64,000 bases of DNA from Pomacea canaliculata (lineage: Eukaryota > Mollusca > Gastropoda > Architaenioglossa > Ampullariidae): positions 10,836,735 through 10,900,734 of the forward strand of contig NC_037593.1 in the NCBI RefSeq assembly GCF_003073045.1, given 5' to 3'. The notes beneath the pieces were generated by a model that saw nothing but the letters and a program-made list of their open reading frames with translations, was not told the DNA's origin and made no database searches. Of the stretch, positions 34,466-46,320 are shown piece by piece (position 1 is the first letter of the stretch; each line of letters starts with the position of its first letter). The position numbers and the translations under genes were made by a program.

Positions 34466-37400
34466 GGTTACCAAGGATTCAAATTTCAGGTTCGATGTTA
34501 TTTATCGATATGTGAAGTCTGTTTACACGGTCGACTGCTCCATCGCCACGGATGACGGCTCAGAGTTACAATTGTTGTCCTCACTATTTCCTCCCTCTCT
34601 CTCTCCCCTCTGTTTGTCTGTCTGTCATATCTTTATGTTCTTTAGCCCCATGGCTAAACAGTTTTACCTTCTCAAGTTATAAAACCTTACTTGTCATACC
34701 CTTATTTTTGTTACATTATTCTAGCCTTTAGGGCGACATTTTCATATCCTGCACACCTTGCACGCTTTACTTCCCATGAAAAAAAACCCTCGTGGCTCCT
34801 TTCAGTCTGTTCATCTCACTGTTCTTTATGTTTCCTGCGCCGTTTGATATTGCTTTTTTAATTTTATCTTTCCATCCGACTCTTATTTTTATGTGTGCCT
34901 CTTGCACCACAGGTGAGGCTGAGGCAATTTTTTAGGACAAGGTGTGCTCAGTCATGCGAACATCGCTAAATTATTTACGTTTCTATCTACCCGCACAATC
35001 TGTGTTGTTGGAGTTGGTTTCATGCAAATCTTACAACAGTTCCTTCTCTCTTTCCCCAAACCCTAGTAAACTTCTCTCGTAAAAATTTCCCTTTTCCTGT
35101 GGGATTTTTGAAGTCACTAGTCTCAGGTGATGTCGACTATTCAGCCCACCTTGCCAGACTACTACAACTACAACTGTTATTAGTGCACACTACCACAACA
35201 ACAACCAGCCCCAAGTTTTTAATAAGCAAACTAATAACCTAATCTTTGTGATAATAACATTAAATATAAACACGAGGTGTCATAGTTTGTAAGGTTTTAA
35301 AAATTTGCCTTGTGGCCTATGTAGGTAAACATTTCTTGCATACCACCCGAGTTTCCCTTGCTTTTGTGAGTACTCCTTTACAAATAGGTAAGTGTCGTCA
35401 CGTGACCTCATTCAGGTCGCTGGTGGTCGAGGTGTTGGAGACCTCACTTTCTTGTTGCCCCTGTCCTCTCCCTCACTGCCTAACATTTCCAAACTTGCTA
35501 TGGAGTCAGATAATAATTCCCAACAACTGGGGTGGGGAAAGTTTGCTTTGTCAAACGGGAATCGAACCGGCATCTCTCGAATCGGAAGCCACTCTGCTGT
35601 CAGCTTCCCCTATGACCTTTCTTGTTGTTCAAACCCTTGCAGTTACTAAAACACTGTCGTACAGTGGAAGATGAGATCACATGCATAGCAGCTGAGCAAG
35701 TAGAAGCTTGAGACTAAATTCTTTTTACTCAGAAGGTATTTTTGATATTATTACATCCTCCAGTTTCCTGCAAAGTGCCGGTTGTCGGTACCCTAAGAAA
35801 TAAAATAGAAATAAAGTACAAAAATTGTGACTTTAATGCGTGAATTTTTCAATGATTATTTCGTGGGACTTATGCATTTAGTTGGCATTGAATTGTTCCT
35901 AATGCCTGCTGGACACACGACTGACATTCGCTCTCAGGTAAGGTGAGCATAAAAATCATTTATTAAATTTATCAGAAACCATTTTTCATTTGAGCCGTTC
36001 AATTTAATTAACATAATCTCAACTGACCAATTATCCACATCACACGGATAATTAATCATGTCAGAGGAAGCTGTTTCCGACCAGCCGAAAAAGAGAGAAT
36101 AAGGGGATGCAGTACTACTCATTAATTCTTAATTACAAACATTGATTAAATGTTGTCAAACGACTCCTATTTCCACAACTGCCGGACTGAACTCCGTTTT
36201 CGGTCACCGAACACATCCTCCACACACATTAACACACACCCTCAGATTATTTAAACTGTGAGACATGCATCCTCATCCCCGTGTCCCACACCACGAGAGG
36301 CTCTAAACACTTGTAAATGAAACCTCGGCGATGTTTGCTCACAGTCACGTGGTCGCCGTCATCTGTCAAGGACCCACGATAGTGTTTGCTCCAACAAACA
36401 TGATCGTTGGCATCAGTTGGGTGTCGAGGACAGTGTTATCGGATACAAGGTGCCTCCCGATAAAACAGTTCGTGTTACCATGGTGACTCACAACACAGGC
36501 AATGTCAATGTCAACCTCTGTAACAAATACCTGACAACATGTAAACATACATGTGTTGGTATACGTGTATGAATTGGCATATATGTGTTTATGTAGTGGT
36601 TCTGTGGGTGGGGTGGGAGTCCGGGGTGTCGCTGTCTGATTCTCGTCAACATTTGTCTACATTCGATCATCATTGCTAGTTCACATCCAGTCTCAGCGAA
36701 CTGATAAACAAAGTAACAGATGCATTTATTTTTTTCCCAATTGACATGACACAAGGCAATCAGTGAAACAACCCACACTTGAAAAAACCGGAATTAATTG
36801 CATACTACCCTCGTGAAATGTATTTGCATATGTAAATGACAAGAAAAATACAGAAGTAACGATGGTCATCAAACAACAATGAAACACCGGTGTGCTGCGA
36901 GTAAACAAAAATACAATGAGCCAAACATTTGTCTACTCGAGATGTGCAACTGTAAGTGCCTGTACCCCACCACCACCTACCCCTATTCACATTACTACAA
37001 GGAATCCCGCTTTGCTTTCGACATCAACTAGTACACAGTCACGTGATAGACTGAAGTCTTTTCCCCAAAAAATTAGAAAAAATATGTATTCAGCATTTTG
37101 GGGGTTTATTACCCACTGACTTATTTATTTATGAAAACACTACAACAGCAGCGTTAATATGGAGATGGTGGTGTTAAGAAACTAAAGAATGATGAAAAAG
37201 AATTATGCAATACCCATCATTGACAAAAACAGATTATTATAATTAAACCAAACGAAATGTGTAGAAAACGCCCACAATAACATGCATAGAAAATATTCAA
37301 GACAACACACGTCTCTAGTTCCCAGTCACAACAAAAAGAGTATCACATACAATTGCAAGATATACATCTATAAAAAAATATATATATATATTGCTTAGAA

Positions 37401-39360
37401 TTCCTTTCAGCAGATTAAACCAACTATAGTATTACGAGGGATTGTTTGCCGAGGGTCAAATCAGTCAAATCAGATGTAGCACGTGGAGTGTAGATGTTGA
37501 GAAGATGAGGTCATTGCTAAGTTGTTTGTAACCTCATCTCGCTCCTTACACCTCGTAGAAAGTAAAATTCTCGTAAAACTGTTTATATTGACGACGTGGA
37601 CGTGTGAGATATATTGGCATCAGGCTACACCTGGTCCTCGTGCCCATCATATAACTATCGACAGAGTAGTCAGCTCGCAGTAAAGCACACACCTCACACG
37701 TGTTGACGCCACAGCTGTGACGTGAAACTACAGGTACAGGTGAGACGGCAGTCACGTGAGGTCGCCCCTCCTTCCCCTTCACGACCCACGACGAATGTGA
37801 AGAAACTTTAGGTCTGGTGCTAGTTACCTTACAAACCTTCTGTGGACACATTGACAATACCACGAGGGTCATAGTGATCATTATTGGGGCTGCCTGTAGT
37901 CTTGAACCTAAGGGCCCGTTCTTGTCTACACGTCACGTGATGCGGCTTTCAAAGTTTCCCTCATTCAACCCTCGTGTCTGGACTTCTCTCTCTCTCTCAC
38001 ACACAATCACGCATCTCTGGTTAATCGTGAAAAAAAAAAGACTTCTCAGATGATCGAGAAACATGTTCTCCTGGACAGGTCGTCTGTCACACAGTTAAAT
38101 TCCTAATCATATAGGTTCTTGTAAACCTGATAAACACGTGATTTATTTCGTGACGACAGTTATAACGGAATGCTTCACTGGCATCAAACGTGAGATATGT
38201 TATTTACAAAAAAGTGGAATGTTGCATCATGTACACTTTAAACAATATCCTAGGTGTGTGGGAACACCTACACCCTTTGTGCATTCAAAGCGCCATGTTG
38301 GAACTGGGTAACTATAGCAACCCCAGGCTCCATACACGGGCCCACAGTTACAACAATGTTACTATCAGCAGTTTGAAGGAAAATAGTTGAGAGGACGTTT
38401 GGCGTGAAAAGACACACGGAGTGAGAGAATGTCACAGGCACTCACTTTGTATATTTGGAAAACAAAAGTTAATTAGTAACGATCTTTAAAAAATAAAGTT
38501 CTGGACAGTGAGATCTGAAAACAAAGTTTGGAAGGAAGGAGAGAGAGAGTCTGCGCGTGCTGCCATCAAGCTGTTTACAAACGGTTGTTACCATCACACA
38601 AAGTCCTGTCACCTTATCAGCAGCCACTCAACGGGTGCTGGGAGGTAGAGGGTGGGGTGTGCCCTAGAAAACCGACTTGGGGTCAGGGGATCGGCGCATT
38701 ATCTTGAGTCAAATCCACGCGAACCTCTCCCGACACCCACCATCCCCAAACGATCGTCGTAATCACACTCCTTCACGTGCTTGACCTCTTTCATTGGTTG
38801 ACCTCTCCACGGGGTCATAACAAGCAGATCCGGTTTCTGCTCGCGGTCCTGGTCTGAGCTTTGTGGAGTGAGGGTGGCTTGCAAGGGAAGACGATGTCTC
38901 CAAGACTTTTGAGTTTCGTAATGACAACGTGTATCTTTGTCCACTCCGCCATCTTTCAGTCGTGGAGATGATGTCGAGTAATCACAGGCTCCGCGGCTAC
39001 ATGTAGATATGGTAAGAGTGTGTGAGCAATATACACTGATATGTGAGATTCTTGGCAGAATATCTTGCGCACAAGGACCGGGATCGTTTTCATTAATTCA
39101 TTTCTCTTCATTTAACATGTTCCGTCGATTGGTTAAAGTTTAGAACATACAGACTCATACACACGATTTCACTCTCGTCCCCGGTGTTCAAAACAAACAA
39201 ACAAACAAACAAACACACACACACACACGCGCCTGAATAACCACGTACACACAGACAAACGTTGTATGAGCTTTCTGTCGTCCTCTTTTTTTTCTATGCA
39301 TTCACGCACCGACACCAACTACTGGATTTCAACGACAGCGACAGGATGATCGAATCCCTT
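34466..39360. other. non-coding region with no recognised gene
   Basis: AT-rich with scattered (CA)n and (CAAA)n (39195-39228). A tRNA-like reversed box B (CGGGAATCGAACCGG, 35558) suggests a fragment of another SINE. On the minus strand an ATG in strong context (AAGATGGCGG, 38950-38952) opens 47 codons without a clear donor; I do not call it a gene. Confidence 0.5.
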
Positions 39361-40607
39361 TTACAACGGTATCCACCCAGGGTACATGTAGTCCTCTCGC
39401 TTGAGGTCGAACTGTCGTGCAACGTACGTGTTGGGTTTAATGTAGTCTTTCATGTACGCCACGATACCCTTATTGAGGTACCCCGCCCACCACGAGTAGG
39501 ATCCAAAGGTTGTGATGATGTGATCCGTGGAGGCCAGGATCATCAAGTCGACAGGCGGCGAGTGCGGGTCCAGAAACACGATCTTCAGGTTCTTGGGGAA
39601 GTTGTCCTTGCACCACTGCATGTTCTCGCTGGACACGACGAAGACGCTGTCAGTGAAGAGGCGGAGGAAGTGGGTGGTGGAGGCGTTGATGAACTCCGGG
39701 GTGGCCATGGGATACCCAAGCCCGACGTTGCGGTTGCTCTCAAAGTCGCCGCGCCGGATGTGGACGCCGATGAGGGTGGCGTTGGCATGCTCCTTTCGGA
39801 TGTTCTGTACCACGTTGTTGGCTTCCTTGGTGATGTCATCGTTGAAGATGAGCGCCCGTCGCACCTCCTCCTTGTGCCGCTCGAAGTAGCGCCACGACTG
39901 CAGGTAGATGCCCACCCAGTAGTCGTGGTTGGGGTCCAGCTTCATCAGACGATCGTCGAACTTGTTGGCGCTGGCTTCGTTCGCCGACTTGGCGCTCGAG
40001 CACCGCTTCCCCAGTTCTGCCTGCAGGCCAGGTTCGTACTTGGGTGACGTCTTGAGGATGCTCAACAGGCCGAAATTGCCAGGAAAGACTGGCTTCCGGT
40101 TCAGGTAGAAGGCGATGCCTAGCGTGCTGGCGAACTGGAACAGCTCGTTGCCCAGCCGGCCCGTGAAGCCATGGCAAGCAAGCTTCTGGGACTGATTCGT
40201 TGCCGCACCCTTTTCTGACGTAATCACCGTCCTCTGTGACGTCACGACCAGCGACAGAGGCACGCTGAAAGAAGAGTTGGATGATGGCGATGAAGAGGGC
40301 TTGCTGGAGACAGGGCTGGATGACGACAGAACCCGTATGAGAGTCTGGATGGATGTGAAGGCGTCAGACGTTTTTAGTGACGTCAGAAGCTGCGAGAGCG
40401 TCGTCTGCGAGATAGATGAACTTGACTGAGTGGACGATGACTTCAGCGATGGCTCCGTGACGTTGTCCACGTGAGCGAGGGTGGAAGCTGATTGGTTCTG
40501 GTTATCTACAGGCCGAAACGGCGACAATATGGCAAAGGAGCTTTGTGGGAACCAGAGAAACAACATGTAGAGGAAGACGAAGGAGACAGCACAATAAACC
40601 AAAAGCT
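39361..40607 (-). CDS. alpha-1,2-fucosyltransferase-like (GT11) type II Golgi enzyme, last exon
   Basis: A single large terminal exon, 39361 (stop TAA) to 40607. The acceptor TTCTTCTGTTGCAG ends at 40608, so the poly-Leu/Tyr reading further upstream is intronic (AAT)n. It encodes about 414 residues. First comes a hydrophobic signal anchor (LLVYCAVSFVFLYMLFLWF) directly after the splice junction, then a stem of about 115 residues rich in Ser/Thr, then the catalytic domain. That domain starts with GFTGRLGNELFQFASTLGIA and contains the GDP-fucose motif GVHIRRGDF, VVSSENMQWCKDNFP, and FGSYSWWAGYL near the end. These are the motifs of family GT11 (FUT1/FUT2, invertebrate homologues), which move fucose from GDP-fucose to terminal galactose in the Golgi lumen. 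The short cytosolic N-terminus must come from an upstream exon I could not find. Exact acceptor linkage is inferred from motifs only. Confidence 0.9.
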
Positions 40608-40620
40608 CTGCAACAGAAGA

Positions 40621-40621
<1 letters not shown>

Positions 40622-40668
<47 letters not shown>
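40622..40668 (+). repeat. (AAT)n microsatellite next to the fucosyltransferase acceptor
   Basis: About 15 AAT units. On the coding (minus) strand this is (ATT)n ending about 14 bases before the acceptor CAG, occupying the place of the branch point and polypyrimidine tract. Confidence 0.92.
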
Positions 40669-40670
<2 letters not shown>

Positions 40671-40862
40671 GATGATATATATGTATAGATAGCATAATTG
40701 CAATGGCAAGAGCGCAATATTATATCTCATTAGAGGGATCATAATGCCTGATGGTTAGTACTCTTGAATGTGAATCATTTCGAGACCTGCCAACCCACCA
40801 GCCACCTCACTGATTTACAAGGGGAGGTAAATGAAGTAAAATAATGATAAGTAACCGTCCTC

Positions 40863-41308
40863 TGTAGTGAATCGAAACCTCCGGGCGTATCTAAACGTAT
40901 GGGTATAGTCTGCGCATGCGCATGAAGCGAAACTTCACTACCGCCTGGTAGTTTTACTTGAAATAAAAGTAAAGGATGAAACATTACAGGACATACAAAA
41001 TAAAATGGCATTGCAAAAGCAAAATTATACAACTCTTAATATGCTTTGATCTGGTTTTTGATAAATAAACATCTGATGGATTAGTAAATATTTTCTTGGT
41101 TTATTTAATCAAAAACCAGCTCAAAGCATATTTGTGAGTTGCATAATTTTGCTTTTGCAATGCCATTTTATTTCGTAATGTTTTGTAATGCTTCATCCTT
41201 TACTTTTATTTCAAGTAAACTACCAGGCGGTAGTGAAGTTTCGCTTCGTGCGCATGCGCAGACTATACCCATACGTTTAGATACGCCCGGAGGTTTCGAT
41301 TCGCTACA
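40863..41308. mobile_element. 446-bp foldback MITE
   Basis: Two long arms, 40863-41070 and 41099-41308, are inverted copies with about 90% identity by eye; the loop is 28 bases. Termini are TGTAGTGAATCGAAACCTCC and GGAGGTTTCGATTCGCTACA. A CCTC follows or precedes each end (40859-40862 and 41309-41312), a possible 4-bp target duplication. Each arm contains TGCGCATGCGCA, an NRF1-type palindrome. The mirror-image ORFs (YNFAFAMPFYFV / HNFAFAMPFYFV) are by-products. It sits 5' of the fucosyltransferase exon, probably in that gene's intron. Confidence 0.85.
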
Positions 41309-43524
41309 CCTCCACTCACTCCGTCCTACAGAAGTCAATCAGTAACGTTCACTTCCCCTTATGGCAACCACTCTAAGCACCTCCTTACTTTTTCACTCTC
41401 CGCTTTCTCTCTTTCACACGCACTAGTCATACTAAAAAAAATTGGGTGTCGCAGCATACGTCACTCACTGTGACATTCATACGACGCCAGCAGAGAATCA
41501 TTTTCTATTCATCACTCAAACTGACAAACAGCAAGAGCTCGAGGTCAGAGATAGAGAGAAAGTACTTCTACGATCAAAGAAAGACACGAAGGCAGGCGGC
41601 ACCCCACCCCTACTCACTCTGGCTTCTGGACAGTACGGGTGGGCAGGCAAACGTGTTTATTAAGTGTTGACGTAGTTGTTCCAGTGACGTATAGCGGAGT
41701 GCGTGCCAGGTGATAAGATTACTACCTGGCACCTGATCAAGCCACGCCCTTCAGTACTTTAGCCAAGTCATCTACACCTCTATTTATTTTTTTATTTTGC
41801 TTTACTTGCGCTCCTTACAGTGGGCAATGATTTACAGATATATTTTGAAGATATACATTTCATATTTAATTAAACTTAACTTCTACATGCCCTTGATTGT
41901 TCCCATGGCACCTGCACCATGACAACGGGTGCCGGATGACAGTTCTCAGACAAGTTCTGGCAAGGAATGCACGAATGCCAGAGACTGATATCCACCCCAC
42001 CTCTTCCGATCCCTCCTTCCACTCGTGTTATAAACGGTAACAACTGCTCTGTCACGTGTCGTTAAACTTGACGTGAACTGAGTCACGATGGCGATAAAAT
42101 CGGTCTTTGGCTTAATGTCACCAGTTTCAAAATCCGTTTTTAACATATTAACAAAAGGAAGGTCTTAAAATTCACTTTCAAACTGATGGATGAAAAGCCG
42201 CCGCTGCTGTATATCTGCCACACCGGAACTATTTAAAGCGGATTTGTAACTTTGTATTACTACGCGCCTGTCTTCAGCTGTGTTTAATGTTTTCCCAATT
42301 CGATTTGGACAGGATTTTTCTACCACTAGATAATGTCCCCGAATGATTATTATATTTTGAACACGAGTAAATATTTGTCACCGTGTTTAGGTGCAGCGCA
42401 AACAGTTTCAGGAACGTGACTAACGCACTCCTCGTCCTCCTCGTCCTGCTCTTATCGCCCCCGCCTCACTACAATATCCTCCGCTCTCTTCACCAGCACA
42501 CAGATGGATTGTAGGGGTAGCAATATATTAAATCCCCTTCACACCAATCCTCTTTTTTAGAAAAAGGTAATCACAAACCTATAGTTAAGAAAAACAATGA
42601 TCCTAGACCTTTTCTCCCCCTGCCCGCACCTGCTCGAGTCTGAGTGAATATATTATTGTTATATGTCCATCAGCGTTTACTTCCTTGCTAAGGTAAGCGA
42701 GAGATATTTGTGTAAGCCGAGCATTTTTAATCGGCTATCAACAAACTCCAATTAAGGAAAAAAAAAGATATAAAAAATAATAAAAGTAAGCAGTCATTTT
42801 TTAAATATTTCGTAGTGCTCCGTAGAAGATGAATTATCAAGCTGACCAATCAACAAACAAACCAACGACAGAACTAGGACATGAACATAAAGAAATAAAA
42901 GTAATGGAAGTAGTATTCTAACAGCTTCATTACATTGTACTCTCGTGTTTTCTCGCGTGATCTGGAATTTACAGAAAAATGTTTCAGGCACCAACAGACC
43001 GCTGCTTGCGTCCTGCTAAATGTCTGTCGACAGTCCCTAGGTAGCCTTTGCCGAGGGTAAATTTTTTTGATGACACCCAGACTAAAAAAATGAACTGTTA
43101 TGTGGACAGAGATGAAACATCTGCTAACATGAGGCTGGCAGGTTCCCATCCCATGTTGTTCCGTCCACGTGTTGCCCTGTGTGAGTGAACTGTTTACATC
43201 GCCGCGCGGCGCTGTGTCGCACTCCACCTCTGCAGCTGGAGTGTAATGAAAACAAAGACAGAGATGAACTCAAACAGGTCTGAGATAAATACAGACTGGC
43301 ATTAAACATTTGTAACTGTCTCAACCCGCCAAAAGAGCTTTGGTCTTCTATACTGTCATCAGTCGTGACGATGGCGGCAAAGCTGTCTGATGCAAGATTC
43401 ATATAAACAAAGTAGTCGGACATAATTATATTTAATACCGGATTGTTTCAAATATGTTTTGTACAGCCCTAGTTTGCGACAGGTAGCACACAGGTTTCTG
43501 ACGCAGCTAGCTTTCATCATCCGA

Positions 43525-43539
43525 CCAGCAGGTGGCGCT
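43525..43539 (+). promoter_or_regulatory. CTCF-like motif
   Basis: CCAGCAGGTGGCGCT is a close match to the conserved CTCF core. Call from the motif only. Confidence 0.35.
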
Positions 43540-45539
43540 TCGTATGGATGTCAGGCACGCCCTCTTTTGCAAGTCTGTGTCATCGTGGGAGGGTGTTTGA
43601 CCCCAAAAGGCCCTCGTTTGGTTGGTCAGTGCTAGAAGCTGAGCTTGCTAAACATTTTGTTGATGACTAGGTGTGGCATTCTCTGACACACACACACTTC
43701 ACATCACTCTCCATACACATCCACAATTCCTCTTTCTCCATCTTTCATTTCTCTGTCTCACACGGTTCCTCTCACTCTCTCATACACACACTGTCACACA
43801 TAATCAAACTCTCTCAAACACACACACTCTCACACACAGAGGAAGAATGTACACAACTTCCATGTCTCACAGCTTCTAAATATGCTTCCTAAGTATATTT
43901 TCAAATGTATCTTAGACACGTCTAAACATGAAATCATAGAAACTACCAAACACACTTCTTAAAAAAATTAAAAATTAAAACACTGAAATCCTTCTTAAAG
44001 TGTGCTCTTCTAATTCTTAAGTTAAAAAACAAACTTTAGTAAACTAGATGTTTGACCCGCTATGGTAATGGAGGGTCTTGAGAGCTTGTAAACCTCAGGG
44101 GATGGACAGAGTGTCGCAATGGAGTCGTTGCCCTCAGCCTTTACTCTCGATACCTCCGTCACCCGACATGGTCGTGCACTCAACACACTTACACTACACT
44201 GCTACCAAAGATAATACACTTTGCAGCATACGTTCACCAATACTCCACTCAAGCAATTTTAGTGTAACAAAGAACATTACTATTAAATCAAGAGCTTTGT
44301 ACAACAAGTTACAGAAAAAATAATTTCTAGTTTTCTAGGACTCCCGTTTACAGTTCCTTCTGGCTGCTCCAAGTCACGTGAGTCACGGTCTAGTTACCTT
44401 AATTACCACGTACACCACTCGTCCCATTTACATGTTAACACACGAATGTGTCTGGCGACAAGGAGGGCCTCCCTGTTTCTAGGTGTATGGAGTCCGTTGG
44501 GATCCTTGTCGGTCGTTGCTGCCTTCACACGAAGACTGAGACACGAGACACTACTGTGTCACCATGTGTCTCTCCGTCACCTCTAGGGTGTAGCTACCGT
44601 CTAATGAGGGGGACCAACACTTATCCTCAGCCCCGAACCCTGCTGTTTGCGATCAAACAGTTACAGGTGCCATGAAGTGTCGAGCTCTCTATTACAGACC
44701 GCGCATGCGCACTTGTGACCAAGGCGGTGCTGGAGGAGTCACGATTGCAAGACTACCTCTCCGCTCAGTGTCTGTTATCAACCTTCCTCCATTGTGAGAC
44801 AGCGATTTCTCGACCGTCATGATTTTAAATCCTCGTCCTCGGGGATCATCGGCTCTCACGATTGGCCAAGAATGTTACACACTCTCTTCCAACAATTCTG
44901 TTACCTAGCTACGAGATGGCAAGGCTCTGACAAATGAGGCTCAACATAGCTTGGTCCTGTTCTGTCCATTGCAAGTATCATATCTGCGCGATTACACATC
45001 TGATGTTGGGCCCCGGATGTCTTAGCAAGCAGGAAACGACCACTCCAAGTAGTAACGGACTTTGGCTTTATGCGCATGCGCAGACTACACTAAGGGGTTT
45101 AGGTACCAAGTACCAAGTACCAAGTGTCTTGTTCACAACTTGTGTCCGGCTTGGTGACACTCAACTCGAACGTTATTGTCCACGCTAAGTACATCCCAAT
45201 CTTGAACTAACGGATACATTCAGACCCGCGGTCACTGTTGGTATATAATTCCTGAGAGATCATCCCCTGTAGAGATAACGGCAGCTCAACAGTCCGACAC
45301 AATACGACGATCGCTTGTATTTAATACCTAACCTATCATGCGCACATCCGTTCAACCGCGCGTCCGCTCGACTGTGAGTGGAGCAGAAGTGAAGCCCCGA
45401 CTCTATAGCCCTATCCCCAGGAATCTCATGACAGACATTACCTGTGTTGATTGAATTTGGATCAAGAACCTTTGTCAACGGCACGAACGTTTGTTTACAG
45501 ACAGGTCTTAGTATGTACCTGTCATACTGAGGGGAGCAC

Positions 45540-45554
45540 GGCGCCACCTGCTAA
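45540..45554 (-). promoter_or_regulatory. CTCF-like motif
   Basis: The reverse strand reads TTAGCAGGTGGCGCC, a CTCF-core-like match in opposite orientation to the site at 43525. Confidence 0.3.
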
Positions 45555-46174
45555 CCTGTCAACGACAACTGGTCCGAGTTCACATTCCGTTTTCCTTACG
45601 TGCTTTGGAGAATTATTTTTTGCAATTATTTTTTTAGCAGTTTGAGAGAGTACGGGTGGTGTTTGCTTGAAATGCTGTCTTCTGTATACTGCTTTGTGGG
45701 GTGGGCGATGAAGGAGCACGTGACCACAGGTGAGTGCATAGCAAGACGTGGGTGGGGCGTCTACAGACTGGCGGAGACAGTACTTCCAAGAAATACAAAA
45801 ATCCAGCCCAGCATGTCAAAAATTTAATTTCAATGTAGAAGCTCAGGGCATGCTGTATGCTAAATAAACACACGGACTCTCACACTAATATCAACGCTTC
45901 AACCAGGGAATGTGTTGATAATAGGTTTTGAAGAAGACAAACAGTCGATGAAAGCTTTGTGACAGATTTCACAACTAAAGTAAACAATATGAAGGGTTTG
46001 AGTAGTTGTAATCTCTTGTTATCATGAGAGCGGAAGTCACAGAGGACATTGCAGCACGCTCACCTGTTTCGACCTCACATTTTACAGAACATGTGAAGAA
46101 AATGACAAAGTGGACAAAAGTGACGACGAGGAGGAATTTGTGTTTTAAGTTGATCCAACAAGTAAGGATGTCTA

Positions 46175-46320
46175 CTGGCAAAGCAGCAAGCTCTATAAAC
46201 AGATGTTACATGCAAAGAAAAGAAAAAGAAGTATTTCCATGACGAGATCTGAACCCAGAACACCCAATCATCACTGCATTTGTGACAGGCGCGACCCTGC
46301 GCCACCAGACCAAAGTGAAA
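46175..46320 (-). mobile_element. tRNA-derived SINE copy 6
   Basis: On the minus strand: GGTCTGGTGGCGCAGGGTCG, CGCCTGTCAC, TCTGGGTTCAGATCTCGTC (box B-like), then TTTGCATGTAACATCTGTT. It has the same order and spacing as the copy at 1100-1273 and is the best preserved head after that copy. Confidence 0.65.

Noticed and set aside
34051..34682. Asn/Gln/Pro-rich and Trp/Leu/Gly-rich ORFs over 90-157 codons
   Set aside because: Products of the CCAA/CAAA satellite; no domain and no splice context.
38808..38952. Minus-strand 47-codon frame starting at AAGATGGCGG
   Set aside because: Strong start context, but no clear donor before the stop and no recognisable product.
39262..40047. 261-codon plus-strand ORF
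   Set aside because: Antisense shadow of the GT11 fucosyltransferase exon; the minus strand carries the family motifs.
40608..40695. N-terminal poly-Leu extension of the fucosyltransferase reading frame
   Set aside because: It is translation of the intronic (ATT)n repeat; a good acceptor at 40608 precedes the hydrophobic anchor.
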